62,477 bases of DNA from Bacilli bacterium (GTDB lineage Bacteria; Bacillota_I; Bacilli_A; RF39; UBA660): positions 1 to 62,477 of the forward strand of contig JAFRVB010000001.1 in the NCBI GenBank assembly GCA_017441845.1. The letters are read 5' to 3'. Shown piece after piece: positions 35,572 through 44,179 of this stretch (position 1 is the stretch's first letter; the number at the start of each line of letters is the position of its first letter). Position numbers and translations under genes: made by a program. The notes under the pieces were generated by a model, which was not told the origin of the DNA, searched no databases, and worked only from the letters and a program-made list of their open reading frames with translations.

Positions 35572-36924
35572 ATGGAAGATACTATTGTAGCTATTTCAAC
35601 AGCTCTAGGAGTAGGAGCTATTTCAATAGTTAGATTATCTGGTAAAGATGCCATAGAGATAGTTAATAACTGTTTTGAAGGAAAAGATTTAACTAAAGTT
35701 AACTCTCATACTATTAACTATGGGTATATTAAAAATGATGAAGAAATAATAGATGAAGTATTAGTTTCTGTTATGAAAGAACCTAGAACTTATACTAAAG
35801 AAAACATAGTTGAAATCAATTGTCATGGTGGTATTATCGCGACTAATAAGATATTGGAAACTATGTTAGAAAATGGTGCAAGATTAGCTGAACCTGGAGA
35901 ATTTACTAAAAGAGCTTTCTTAAATGGAAGAATAGATTTAGTAGAATCAGAATCAGTAATGGATTTAATCGAATCTAAATCAGATGAAGCAAGATCTCTT
36001 GCTATTTCTTCTTTAAAAGGTAATATATCTAACTTAATAGAAGAATTTAGAGATAATTTAAAACAATTATTATCACAAATAGAAGTAAATATAGATTATC
36101 CAGAATACTATGATATCGAAGTGGTCACAAAACAAAACATCAGAGATAACTTAGATGGTATGAAAAATAATCTTAATAGATTAATCAAAGAATCTAAGAA
36201 TACATTACCAGTAAAAGAAGGAATAAAAACAGTAATATTAGGTAGACCTAATGTAGGTAAATCTTCTCTTCTTAATGCTTTATTAAATGAAGATAAAGCT
36301 ATCGTTACAGAAGTTGCTGGTACTACAAGAGATATAGTAGAAGGAGAAATCCTTTTAGATGGAATTCTACTTAAAATGATAGATACTGCTGGTATCAGAA
36401 AAACAGCTAATGTTGTTGAATCTATCGGAGTAGAAAAATCATTATCACTTATTAAAGATGCTGATTTAGTAATAGTTGTTTTAAATAATAATGAAAAATT
36501 AACTAAAGAAGATCAAGAAATATTAGAAAAAACTAAACATAAACCTAGAATAGTAGTAGTAAATAAAGTAGATTTAAAAACTAAATTAAAATTAAAAGAA
36601 GAAATAGATAATATTATTACTACTTCAACAATCAAAAACTTAGGTATTGAAGAATTAAAAGATAAAATAAAAGAATTATTTAATATAGAACAAATTAAAA
36701 CTAAAGATTATACGTATTTATCAAATTCAAGACAAATATCTTTAGCTAGAAGAGCTTATAAAGAATTAAAACAAGCTGAAGAAGCTCTTGATAATAATGT
36801 TCCTATCGACATGGTAGAGATTGATTTAAAAGATGCGTTTGATACTTTAGGAGAAATAATAGGAGAAACTTATTCAGAGGAGATAATAGATAATTTATTT
36901 AAGAATTTCTGTGTAGGAAAGTAG
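35572..36924 (+). CDS. mnmE: tRNA uridine-5-carboxymethylaminomethyl modification GTPase MnmE
   Basis: Works with MnmG to modify U34 of several tRNAs. N-terminal formyl-THF-binding domain (AISTALGVGAISIVRLSG), a central G domain with GRPNVGKSS near residue 222, DTAGIR near 268 and NKVD near 328, and the C-terminal FCVGK whose cysteine is the conserved catalytic residue. 450 residues. GGAGGTG ribosome site. One base separates it from mnmG. Confidence 0.97.
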   Translation: MEDTIVAISTALGVGAISIVRLSGKDAIEIVNNCFEGKDLTKVNSHTINYGYIKNDEEIIDEVLVSVMKEPRTYTKENIVEINCHGGIIATNKILETMLENGARLAEPGEFTKRAFLNGRIDLVESESVMDLIESKSDEARSLAISSLKGNISNLIEEFRDNLKQLLSQIEVNIDYPEYYDIEVVTKQNIRDNLDGMKNNLNRLIKESKNTLPVKEGIKTVILGRPNVGKSSLLNALLNEDKAIVTEVAGTTRDIVEGEILLDGILLKMIDTAGIRKTANVVESIGVEKSLSLIKDADLVIVVLNNNEKLTKEDQEILEKTKHKPRIVVVNKVDLKTKLKLKEEIDNIITTSTIKNLGIEELKDKIKELFNIEQIKTKDYTYLSNSRQISLARRAYKELKQAEEALDNNVPIDMVEIDLKDAFDTLGEIIGETYSEEIIDNLFKNFCVGK

Positions 36925-38814
36925 ATGATAAGAATGGAATACGACATAATTGTAGTTGGTGGAGGACATGCTGGATGTGAAGCAGCTCTATCATCAGCTA
37001 GATTAGGGGATAAAACTTTATTAGTAACAGGTAATATTAAAAATATTGCTGATATGCCTTGTAATCCATCAGTAGGTGGACCAGCTAAAGGTATTGTTGT
37101 AAGAGAAATAGATGCTTTAGGTGGAGAAATGGGTAAAAATGCTGATAAAGCATGTATTCAAATGAAAATGTTGAATACTAAAAAAGGACCTGCAGTACAA
37201 GCACTAAGAGCTCAAGCAGATAAACATATTTATCCACTAGAAATGTTAAAAACATTAAATAGTGAAGAAAACCTAACTATTAAAGAAGCTATGGTAGAAG
37301 ATTTAATAGTAGAAGATAACAAAATAAAAGGAATAATTTTAGATAATAATGAAAAAATAACATCTAAAGCAGTAATTCTAACTACAGGTACGTATCTAAA
37401 AGCAGATATTCTAAATGGAAAAGATAGAACTCCATCAGGACCTCATGGTGAAAAGAGATCTAATCATCTATCAGATAAATTAAAAGAATTAGGTTTTACT
37501 ATTCTAAGATTAAAAACAGGTACACCACCTAGAGTAGATAAAAATATAATTGATTATGATAAAACTTCTCTAGAACCAGGAGATAATGTATTAAGAACAT
37601 TCTCTTTTGATAACAAAGCTTACTATAAAGTAGAAGAACAAGTACCATGTCATTTAATATATACAAATGAAGAAACTCATAAAATAATAAATAAACATCT
37701 ACAAGAATCATCTATGTATGGAGGATATGTAGAAGGTATAGGTCCAAGATATTGTCCATCTATAGAAGATAAAGTTGTAAGATTCTCAGATAAAGAAAGA
37801 CATCAATTGTTTTTAGAACCAGAAAGTAATATAGAAGAAGATAAAGATTATGGTAACACTATTTATATTCAAGGATTCTCTACAAGTATGCCATACTATG
37901 TACAAGATAAATTAGTACATTCATTAAAAGGCTTAGAGAATGCTAAAATATTAAAATATGCTTATGCGATAGAGTATGATGCAATAGACTCTAAACAATT
38001 AAAACCATCACTTGAAACTAAGTTAGTAGAAAACTTATTCACAGCTGGTCAAATAAATGGAACATCAGGTTATGAAGAAGCAGCTGGTCAAGGTCTAATC
38101 GCAGGTATTAATGCACATCAAAAACTACATAATAAAGAACCATTAATCTTAAAAAGAAATGAAGCATACATAGGAGTATTAATAGATGATCTAGTAACTA
38201 AAGGAATAAAAGATCCATATAGATTACTAACATCACGAGCAGAATATAGATTATTATTAAGAAATGATAATGCTGATATTAGATTAACTGAATATGGTAA
38301 AGAAGTAGGTTTAATAACAGATAAAAGATATAAACTATTCAAAGATAAAATAAATAGTATTAATGAATTAACTGATCTATTAAAAGAAACAAGAATAACT
38401 CCTAAAAAAGATACTATTAAATTATTAGAAAAACTAAATACTTCTAGTCTAAATGAAGGAATCTCATTATATGAATTCTTAAAAAGACCAGAAATAACTA
38501 TTAATGATTTATCTAACTTTATAGAGTTAAACTATTCAGATGATGTTAAAGAAGAGGTAGAAATAATAGTTAAATATGAAGGTTATATTAAAAAAGCTAA
38601 TAAAGAAGCAGAGAAGATGTTATCTTTAGAATCTAAAGGTATACCAGAAGATATAGATTATAACGATGTAGATAATCTAGCTTCAGAAGCAAGAGAAAAA
38701 TTAATAGAGATAAGACCTCTATCTATAGGTCAAGCATCTCGTATTAGTGGAGTTAATCCAGCTGATATATCTATTCTAATGGTATATTTAAGGAGAAAAT
38801 ATAATGACAGATAA
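36925..38814 (+). CDS. mnmG: tRNA modification enzyme MnmG (GidA)
   Basis: FAD protein partner of MnmE. The FAD-binding GGGHAGCEAA motif is near residue 12; NPSVGGPAKGI and the two conserved cysteine regions (MPCNPS and the SIEDKVVRF area) follow, with the helical C-terminal domain that binds MnmE. 629 residues. AGGA is six bases before the first ATG; a second ATG three codons later is also possible. Overlaps rsmG by 11 bp. Confidence 0.97.
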   Translation: MIRMEYDIIVVGGGHAGCEAALSSARLGDKTLLVTGNIKNIADMPCNPSVGGPAKGIVVREIDALGGEMGKNADKACIQMKMLNTKKGPAVQALRAQADKHIYPLEMLKTLNSEENLTIKEAMVEDLIVEDNKIKGIILDNNEKITSKAVILTTGTYLKADILNGKDRTPSGPHGEKRSNHLSDKLKELGFTILRLKTGTPPRVDKNIIDYDKTSLEPGDNVLRTFSFDNKAYYKVEEQVPCHLIYTNEETHKIINKHLQESSMYGGYVEGIGPRYCPSIEDKVVRFSDKERHQLFLEPESNIEEDKDYGNTIYIQGFSTSMPYYVQDKLVHSLKGLENAKILKYAYAIEYDAIDSKQLKPSLETKLVENLFTAGQINGTSGYEEAAGQGLIAGINAHQKLHNKEPLILKRNEAYIGVLIDDLVTKGIKDPYRLLTSRAEYRLLLRNDNADIRLTEYGKEVGLITDKRYKLFKDKINSINELTDLLKETRITPKKDTIKLLEKLNTSSLNEGISLYEFLKRPEITINDLSNFIELNYSDDVKEEVEIIVKYEGYIKKANKEAEKMLSLESKGIPEDIDYNDVDNLASEAREKLIEIRPLSIGQASRISGVNPADISILMVYLRRKYNDR

Positions 38815-39439
38815 AGAATTTATAGAAGAAATAAAACTTCTAGGAATAAATCCAACTCAAGAACAATTATCTCAATTAGAAGAATATTACAATCTATTAA
38901 TAGAGTGGAATAATAAAATGAATTTAACTCGTATAACAGAAAAAAAAGAAGTATATCTAAAACACTTCTATGATTCTCTAACTATAAACAAGATAATTAA
39001 TCTAAATGACTATAATACTTTATGTGATATAGGTACTGGAGCAGGATTCCCAGGTATAGTTTTAAAGATATTTTATCCTCATCTAGAAATAACCTTAGTA
39101 GATGCTAGAGAAAAGAAGTTAAAATTTCTAGATGAAGTAATAAAAAAATTAAACTTAAAGAATATTTCTACTAAACATATAAGAGCAGAAGAATATTCAG
39201 AAAAATTCGACATAGTAACAGCTAGAGCAGTAGCTAATATTCAAAAACTTCTAGATTATACAATGCATCTAGTTAAAAAGAATGGATATCTTATTGCTCT
39301 AAAAGGAGATATTGATTCTGAATTAGTAGAAGAAGTACAAACACAAATAAATAAACAATACACAATTAAAAATATTATTAAATTCAATCTACCAGTAGAA
39401 GGTAGTAAAAGAAGTTTAATATTAATAAAGAATAAATAA
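38804..39439 (+). CDS. rsmG: 16S rRNA (guanine527-N7)-methyltransferase RsmG
   Basis: SAM-dependent methyltransferase with CDIGTGAGFPGIVLKI near residue 76 and the substrate motif TARAVANIQKLLDY near 140; the opening helical region and WNNKMNLTRI near 35 are typical of GidB. 211 residues. AAGGAG ribosome site within mnmG. Confidence 0.96.
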   Translation: MTDKEFIEEIKLLGINPTQEQLSQLEEYYNLLIEWNNKMNLTRITEKKEVYLKHFYDSLTINKIINLNDYNTLCDIGTGAGFPGIVLKIFYPHLEITLVDAREKKLKFLDEVIKKLNLKNISTKHIRAEEYSEKFDIVTARAVANIQKLLDYTMHLVKKNGYLIALKGDIDSELVEEVQTQINKQYTIKNIIKFNLPVEGSKRSLILIKNK

Positions 39440-39460
39440 ATGTTTATTTATTCTTTTTTT
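39427..39460 (+). terminator. rsmG terminator
   Basis: 14-bp perfect inverted repeat (AAAGAATAAATAAA and its complement) with T-run, covering the rsmG stop codon. Confidence 0.85.
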
Positions 39461-39496
39461 GTGCTATAATTGAAAAAATTAATTAAGGAGAAATTT

Positions 39497-40033
39497 ATGT
39501 TTATAAGTGAAATAACTAAGGAAATACCTGAGAAATTTGAAAATGATGTAGAGGAGAGGATCTTTAATAAATTAAAAGAATTAAATATATCTTTTGATAG
39601 AATCGATAATGATGAAGCTAATACTATGGAGTCTTGTATAGAACTAGATAAGAAACTAGGTTCTGAAATTAGAAAAACAGTTTTTGTATGTAATAGACAA
39701 AAAACTCAATATTATTTAGTAGTATTGCCTGCAAACAAGCCTTTTGTGACTAAAGATTTTTCTAGAGAGATGGAGTGTTCACGAGTATCATTTGCATCAA
39801 TAGATGATTTAAAGGAAATACTTGGAGTTACTCCAGGGAGTGCTTCTGTTTTATGTTCTATAAAAGATGAAAATAAATTAGTGCAAGTAGTAATAGATAA
39901 ACCTATTACTGAAGAAGAGTATTTTTCATGTAATACTGGTACTAGTCTAAGACATATTAAGATTAAAACTAAAGATTTACTTGAAGTGATACTTCCAAAT
40001 ATAGATCATGAAGCTAAAATAGTAGAATTATAA
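39497..40033 (+). CDS. YbaK/ProX-type aminoacyl-tRNA deacylase
   Basis: Single YbaK fold of 178 residues. Proteins of the ProX (PrdX) subgroup clear Ala- or Cys-tRNA(Pro). Visible: NDEANTMESCIELDKKLGSEIRKTVFV (position 27-54, only part typed in family style), GVTPGSASVLC near 112 and CNTGTSLRHIKI near 158, the usual closing motif. I use the ATG at 39497, six bases after AAGGAG. It interrupts the usual rsmG-noc pair. Confidence 0.88.
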   Translation: MFISEITKEIPEKFENDVEERIFNKLKELNISFDRIDNDEANTMESCIELDKKLGSEIRKTVFVCNRQKTQYYLVVLPANKPFVTKDFSREMECSRVSFASIDDLKEILGVTPGSASVLCSIKDENKLVQVVIDKPITEEEYFSCNTGTSLRHIKIKTKDLLEVILPNIDHEAKIVEL

Positions 40034-40058
40034 AAACTCTTAATTAAGAGTTTTTTAA
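40032..40058 (+). terminator. Terminator after the YbaK-type gene
   Basis: AAAACTCTTAATTAAGAGTTTT is a perfect 22-base inverted repeat next to the stop codon with T-run. Confidence 0.8.
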
Positions 40059-40087
40059 TTGAAATAATTTAAATAATAATATATAAT
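40059..40087 (+). promoter_or_regulatory. noc promoter
   Basis: TTGAAA (40059-40064), 17 bp, perfect TATAAT (40082-40087), 28 bases before the noc start. Confidence 0.75.
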
Positions 40088-40115
40088 GTATTATAGGAAA
40101 GAATAGAGGGATACT

Positions 40116-41426
40116 ATGGCTAAAGAAGCTAAAAAAGAAGTAGTCACAATTAACTTAAATGACATCATACCTAATAAATTTCAACCTAGAGAAGTATTCG
40201 ATGATCAATCTCTAAAAGAACTAGCTGTATCTATTAAAGAACACGGTGTAATTCAACCTATTATAGTTAGAGAAGTTAATGGTAAATATGAGATTATTGC
40301 GGGTGAAAGAAGATATAAAGCCTCAGCATTAGCTGGTAAGACCACTATCCCTGCTATAGTTGAAAATTTAGATGATAAAGAATCATCTAAAGTAGCACTA
40401 CTTGAAAATTTACAAAGAAAAAATCTTAATCCTATAGAAGAAGCTAAAACATATCAAAAGATTCTTGAATTAGATGAAATGACACAAGAAGAATTAGCTA
40501 AAACTATGGGTAAATCTCAGTCTGCTGTTGCTAATAAACTTAGATTATTGCAACTAAACGATGATGTTAAAAAAGCTCTTCTTAGTGAAGAGATATCTGA
40601 ACGTCATGCTAGAACTCTATTAAGAATAGAAGATCCAGTTGCTCAAACTGAGATGTTAAAAAGAGTAATAACTGAAAAGATAAATGTTCGTGATTTAGAA
40701 AAAGAAATAGATAAGATAGCACCTAAGAAAGAAATTGAAGAAGTTGTTCCTGCTGCACCTGCTACTCCACAACCAGAAACTCAAGCCCCAGTTGAACCTC
40801 AAAATGTATTAAATAACTTCATCAATGACGCTCCATTAGCTCCAACAACACAAATTAAAAATCCTAACGAAGAGATTGGAAAAGTTAAAATCATTGATGA
40901 TGATAATCCTGATGGAGAAGAAAAATTCTTAGACTACAGTAAAATTGATGATGATGCTGATGAAGAGGATAACAGTTCTCATACATTCTTAACTGGAACT
41001 ACACCTGATGTTCAAGATATTAAAGATAATGCAGTAGATATTAATCAAGTTCCAGCGACTGGAGGATCATCACTAGATAGTTTACTAAATCTTCCTACAC
41101 CTACAGTTAAGGAAGAACCAAAAGAAGAAAACTTCTTATCTCCAGCAGAAGCTATTGTTAAAACAGCTGAAACAGAGGAAGAAGAAAAACCAGGAGTTGA
41201 AGATTATTTCAAAACACCTGATCTTGCCGCAATCAATCTACCTAGTGAGATAGATACTGGAGAAAAAGCAGAAACTAAGGAAGAAGTAGTTACTATAGAT
41301 GTAGCTAAAGAAAATATCAAAGAATTAGTTAATGATTTAAAAGCAAATGGTATTAATATAACTATGGATGAAATGGATTTTCCTCAGAAATACCAAGTTA
41401 TTATCAAAATTAATAAAAATGAGTAG
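40116..41426 (+). CDS. noc: Noc-like nucleoid occlusion protein with a long acidic insert
   Basis: A ParB paralog. The CTPase/ParB core is present (GERRYKA at 63-69) and the helix-turn-helix (122-147, GKSQSAVANKLRLLQL) has Gln135 and Lys141 at the positions that distinguish Noc from ParB (Arg in ParB). This fits the Noc-type site found at 12678. Unusual: residues about 205-385 are a proline- and acid-rich, probably disordered region, making it 436 residues instead of about 285. The short C-terminal domain (VTIDVAKENIKELVNDLKAN) is kept. The basic/amphipathic membrane-binding N-terminus of Bacillus Noc is not apparent. First gene before parA, as usual. Confidence 0.88.
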   Translation: MAKEAKKEVVTINLNDIIPNKFQPREVFDDQSLKELAVSIKEHGVIQPIIVREVNGKYEIIAGERRYKASALAGKTTIPAIVENLDDKESSKVALLENLQRKNLNPIEEAKTYQKILELDEMTQEELAKTMGKSQSAVANKLRLLQLNDDVKKALLSEEISERHARTLLRIEDPVAQTEMLKRVITEKINVRDLEKEIDKIAPKKEIEEVVPAAPATPQPETQAPVEPQNVLNNFINDAPLAPTTQIKNPNEEIGKVKIIDDDNPDGEEKFLDYSKIDDDADEEDNSSHTFLTGTTPDVQDIKDNAVDINQVPATGGSSLDSLLNLPTPTVKEEPKEENFLSPAEAIVKTAETEEEEKPGVEDYFKTPDLAAINLPSEIDTGEKAETKEEVVTIDVAKENIKELVNDLKANGINITMDEMDFPQKYQVIIKINKNE

Positions 41427-41448
41427 AAAGAAATTTCTACTTTTTTTC
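41422..41448 (+). terminator. noc terminator
   Basis: AGTAGAAA/TTTCTACT stem with T-run; the stem contains the stop codon TAG. Confidence 0.8.
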
Positions 41449-41514
41449 TAAAAATATTTAAAAAAAACCCAATCTTTGATACAATAAATTAGTAGTTAAG
41501 AAATGGGTGATAAG

Positions 41515-42300
41515 ATGGGAAAGACAATATCATTAGTAAATCAAAAAGGTGGCGTAGGAAAGACTACAACTAGTATTAATCTTTCTGCATCTTTAGCAGC
41601 TCTTGGTAAAAGAGTATTATTAATAGACTTAGATCCTCAAGGTAATACAACTACTGGAGTAGGTATTAATAAAGGGGATATTGATAAGAGTATATATGAT
41701 GTTTTAATAGGAGAATGTAATATAAATGACGCTATTATTAGAACTAAATATGTTAATTTATCAGTAATACCAGCTTCTATTAATTTAGCAGGTATCAATA
41801 TAGAATTAATTGAGAAGAGTAGAACAGAAGCAAACTTCTCTAAAGGAGAACAACTAAAAAGAAACTTAGAACCAATAAGAAATAATTATGATTATATTAT
41901 TATTGATTGTCCTCCATCATTAGAAGTTTTAACAACAAATGCGCTAGCAGCATCTAACTCAGTAATTATTCCAGTACAATGCGAATTCTTCGCCTTAGAA
42001 GGAATTACTCAATTATTAAGAACAATTATGTTGGCTCAAAAGAATTTAAATCCAACATTAAGTATAGAAGGGGTTCTATTAACTATGTTAGACTCTAGAA
42101 CTAATTTAGGATTTGAAGTAGTAGAAGAAATAAGAAAATTCTTCAAAGAGAATGTTTATAATACTATTATTCCAAGATTAGTTAGATTAACAGAAGCTCC
42201 ATCTCATGGAGAACCAATAATCGCTTATGATCCAAAGAGTAGAGGATCTGAAGCATACTTAAATTTGGCTAAGGAAGTGATTGCTAGAAATGGAAACTGA
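41515..42300 (+). CDS. parA: Chromosome partition ATPase ParA (Soj)
   Basis: Deviant Walker A ATPase: KGGVGKTTTSINL near residue 12, Walker A' LIDLDPQGN near 39 and DCPPSLEVLTTNAL near 125. Segregates origins with ParB-parS and in Bacillus also regulates DnaA. The ATG at 41515 follows GGGTGAT and matches the usual MGK start. 261 residues. Ends with TGA inside the parB start region (20-bp overlap). Confidence 0.97.
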   Translation: MGKTISLVNQKGGVGKTTTSINLSASLAALGKRVLLIDLDPQGNTTTGVGINKGDIDKSIYDVLIGECNINDAIIRTKYVNLSVIPASINLAGINIELIEKSRTEANFSKGEQLKRNLEPIRNNYDYIIIDCPPSLEVLTTNALAASNSVIIPVQCEFFALEGITQLLRTIMLAQKNLNPTLSIEGVLLTMLDSRTNLGFEVVEEIRKFFKENVYNTIIPRLVRLTEAPSHGEPIIAYDPKSRGSEAYLNLAKEVIARNGN

Positions 42301-43180
42301 TAATAAAAGAAAAGCTCTAGGTAGAGGACTTGAAGAATTATTCAATAATGAACCATTAGTTTATGACAAAGTTGAAGAAAAGATTCTACAAGAAACACCT
42401 AAAGATGCTATAGAAAATATTAGATTAGGAGAATTACATGCCAATCCATATCAACCTAGAAAAGTATTTGATGAAGAAGCATTAAATGAATTAGCTGATT
42501 CTATTAGAGAACATGGTGTAATTCAACCAATTATCGTTAAAAAAGGTATCAAAGGATATGAGATAATAGCTGGAGAAAGAAGAGTAAAAGCTTCTCAAAT
42601 AGCTGGATTAGAAGAAATACCTGCTATTATTAGAGATTTCAATGATCAAGAGATGATGGAAATAGCTCTATTAGAGAACTTACAAAGAGAAAATCTTAAT
42701 GCTGTTGAAGAAGCTAATGCTTATAAGAAATTACAAGAGAATTTAAATATTACTCAAGAAGAATTAGCTAAGAGATTAGGTAAATCAAGATCTCATATTA
42801 CTAATATGTTAGGTATTTTAACATTACCTACATCTATTCAAGATATGATTGAAGCTAAAGAATTAACTATGGCTCATGCAAGAGTTCTTTCTAAATTAGA
42901 AGATAAAGAACAACAAGAGTCTCTAGCAAACAGAATAGTTAAAGAAGGAATAAGTGTTCATGAGTTAGAGAATTTAACTTCATCACCTAAAGAATTTGTA
43001 AGAAAACATAAAGTTACTAAAAAAGCACCTAGTGAATATAAGTACTTAGAAGAAGGTCTAAGTGAAAAATTAGGTACTAAAGTAAAAGTAAAATCTAATA
43101 AGATTGAAATATCTTTTGTAAATGTTAATGATTTAAATAGAATATTAGAAATCATGGATTTGAATGAGAGTGGTAACTAA
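42281..43180 (+). CDS. parB: Chromosome partition protein ParB (Spo0J)
   Basis: CTP-dependent DNA clamp that loads at parS. The CTPase motif GERRVKA is near 98; the helix-turn-helix (157-183, GKSRSHITNMLGILTLP) has Arg170, the ParB-type residue. The N-terminal KRKALGRGLEELF stretch is the ParA-stimulating region. 299 residues from TTG at 42281, which has AAGGA five bases before it; ATG at 42290 is the alternative. Predicted targets are the parS sites at 12626-12818. Followed by TAATG overlap with mscS. Confidence 0.97.
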   Translation: MLEMETDNKRKALGRGLEELFNNEPLVYDKVEEKILQETPKDAIENIRLGELHANPYQPRKVFDEEALNELADSIREHGVIQPIIVKKGIKGYEIIAGERRVKASQIAGLEEIPAIIRDFNDQEMMEIALLENLQRENLNAVEEANAYKKLQENLNITQEELAKRLGKSRSHITNMLGILTLPTSIQDMIEAKELTMAHARVLSKLEDKEQQESLANRIVKEGISVHELENLTSSPKEFVRKHKVTKKAPSEYKYLEEGLSEKLGTKVKVKSNKIEISFVNVNDLNRILEIMDLNESGN

Positions 43181-43983
43181 TGTTAGGAAATATTGATATA
43201 AAATTAATAATTCAACCTATTATATATATAATTATAGGTATTATAGCTTATAAGATTATTAAGGGTATTATCTTAAAAGCATCACATCATGCTAATAAGA
43301 GAATATCTGAACAAAGAAAACAACGTATTCAAACTATTAATACTCTAATTATTAATATAGTTAAATATATAATAGTAATCTTTGTAATATTAGCTATTCT
43401 ATCTACATTAGGTATTAATGTTACATCTATATTAGCTGGACTTGGTATTACCACTGCTATTATTGGTTTAGCTTTCCAAGATATGGCTAAAGATTTAATA
43501 GCTGGGTTTTCTATTTTAAGTGAAGGTAACTTTGAAATAGGAGATACTATTGAAGTAGATGGATTCTTAGGAGAAGTAGTATTCATGGGATTAAAAACTA
43601 CTAGAATTCAACATTTTAATGGATCTACTTATATAGTAGCTAATAGATATATGGATAAAGTTAAGAATTATTCATTAACAAATACACTTGCTATAGTAGA
43701 TATAGCGGTAGCTTATGAAGAAGATAATGAAAGAGTTACCAAAGTATTTAATAAGATAATAGAAGAATTAAAAGGAAAAATTCCTAATGCTACTGGAGAT
43801 TTAAGATTATTAGGAGTAAATGAACTAGCAGATTCATCTGTAGTATATAGACTAGTAGTTGAAACAGAACCTGCTAAACATTATGAAACTCAAAGATTCT
43901 TAAGAGAAGAACTAAAGAAAAGACTTGATAAAGAAAATGTTAAGATTCCTTATAATCAGATTGAGGTGCATAATGGAAAATAA
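43180..43983 (+). CDS. MscS-type mechanosensitive channel
   Basis: Two or three N-terminal membrane helices, the pore helix with an alternating Ala/Gly pattern (ILAGLGITTAIIGLAFQ near residue 85), the MscS beta domain (DTIEVDGFLGEV) and a C-terminal alpha/beta domain. 267 residues. Overlaps parB (TAATG) and DUF951 (11 bp); parB-mscS-DUF951-ychF is a common Firmicutes order. Confidence 0.92.
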   Translation: MLGNIDIKLIIQPIIYIIIGIIAYKIIKGIILKASHHANKRISEQRKQRIQTINTLIINIVKYIIVIFVILAILSTLGINVTSILAGLGITTAIIGLAFQDMAKDLIAGFSILSEGNFEIGDTIEVDGFLGEVVFMGLKTTRIQHFNGSTYIVANRYMDKVKNYSLTNTLAIVDIAVAYEEDNERVTKVFNKIIEELKGKIPNATGDLRLLGVNELADSSVVYRLVVETEPAKHYETQRFLREELKKRLDKENVKIPYNQIEVHNGK

Positions 43984-44179
43984 AGTATTAAATTATGGGG
44001 TTGGCACTAAAGTTATTATGAAAAAACCTCATCCATGTGGAACTAATTTATGGGAAATTACTAGAACAGGTGCCGATATAAAGATAAAATGTATCAATTG
44101 TGGAAGAACTGTTTTAATTCCTAGAATTGAGTTTAATAAGAAATTAAAAAAGATAGTGGAAGAGGAGGAAAATAAGTGA
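43973..44179 (+). CDS. DUF951 family protein (YyzM-like)
   Basis: 68 residues with HPCGTNLWEI near 22 and the CINCGRTVLIPR motif near 42; the CxxC and preceding Cys suggest zinc binding. Start ATG at 43973 follows GAGGTG. Usual neighbour of ychF. Function unknown; an RNA- or DNA-binding role is often proposed. Confidence 0.9.
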   Translation: MENKVLNYGVGTKVIMKKPHPCGTNLWEITRTGADIKIKCINCGRTVLIPRIEFNKKLKKIVEEEENK

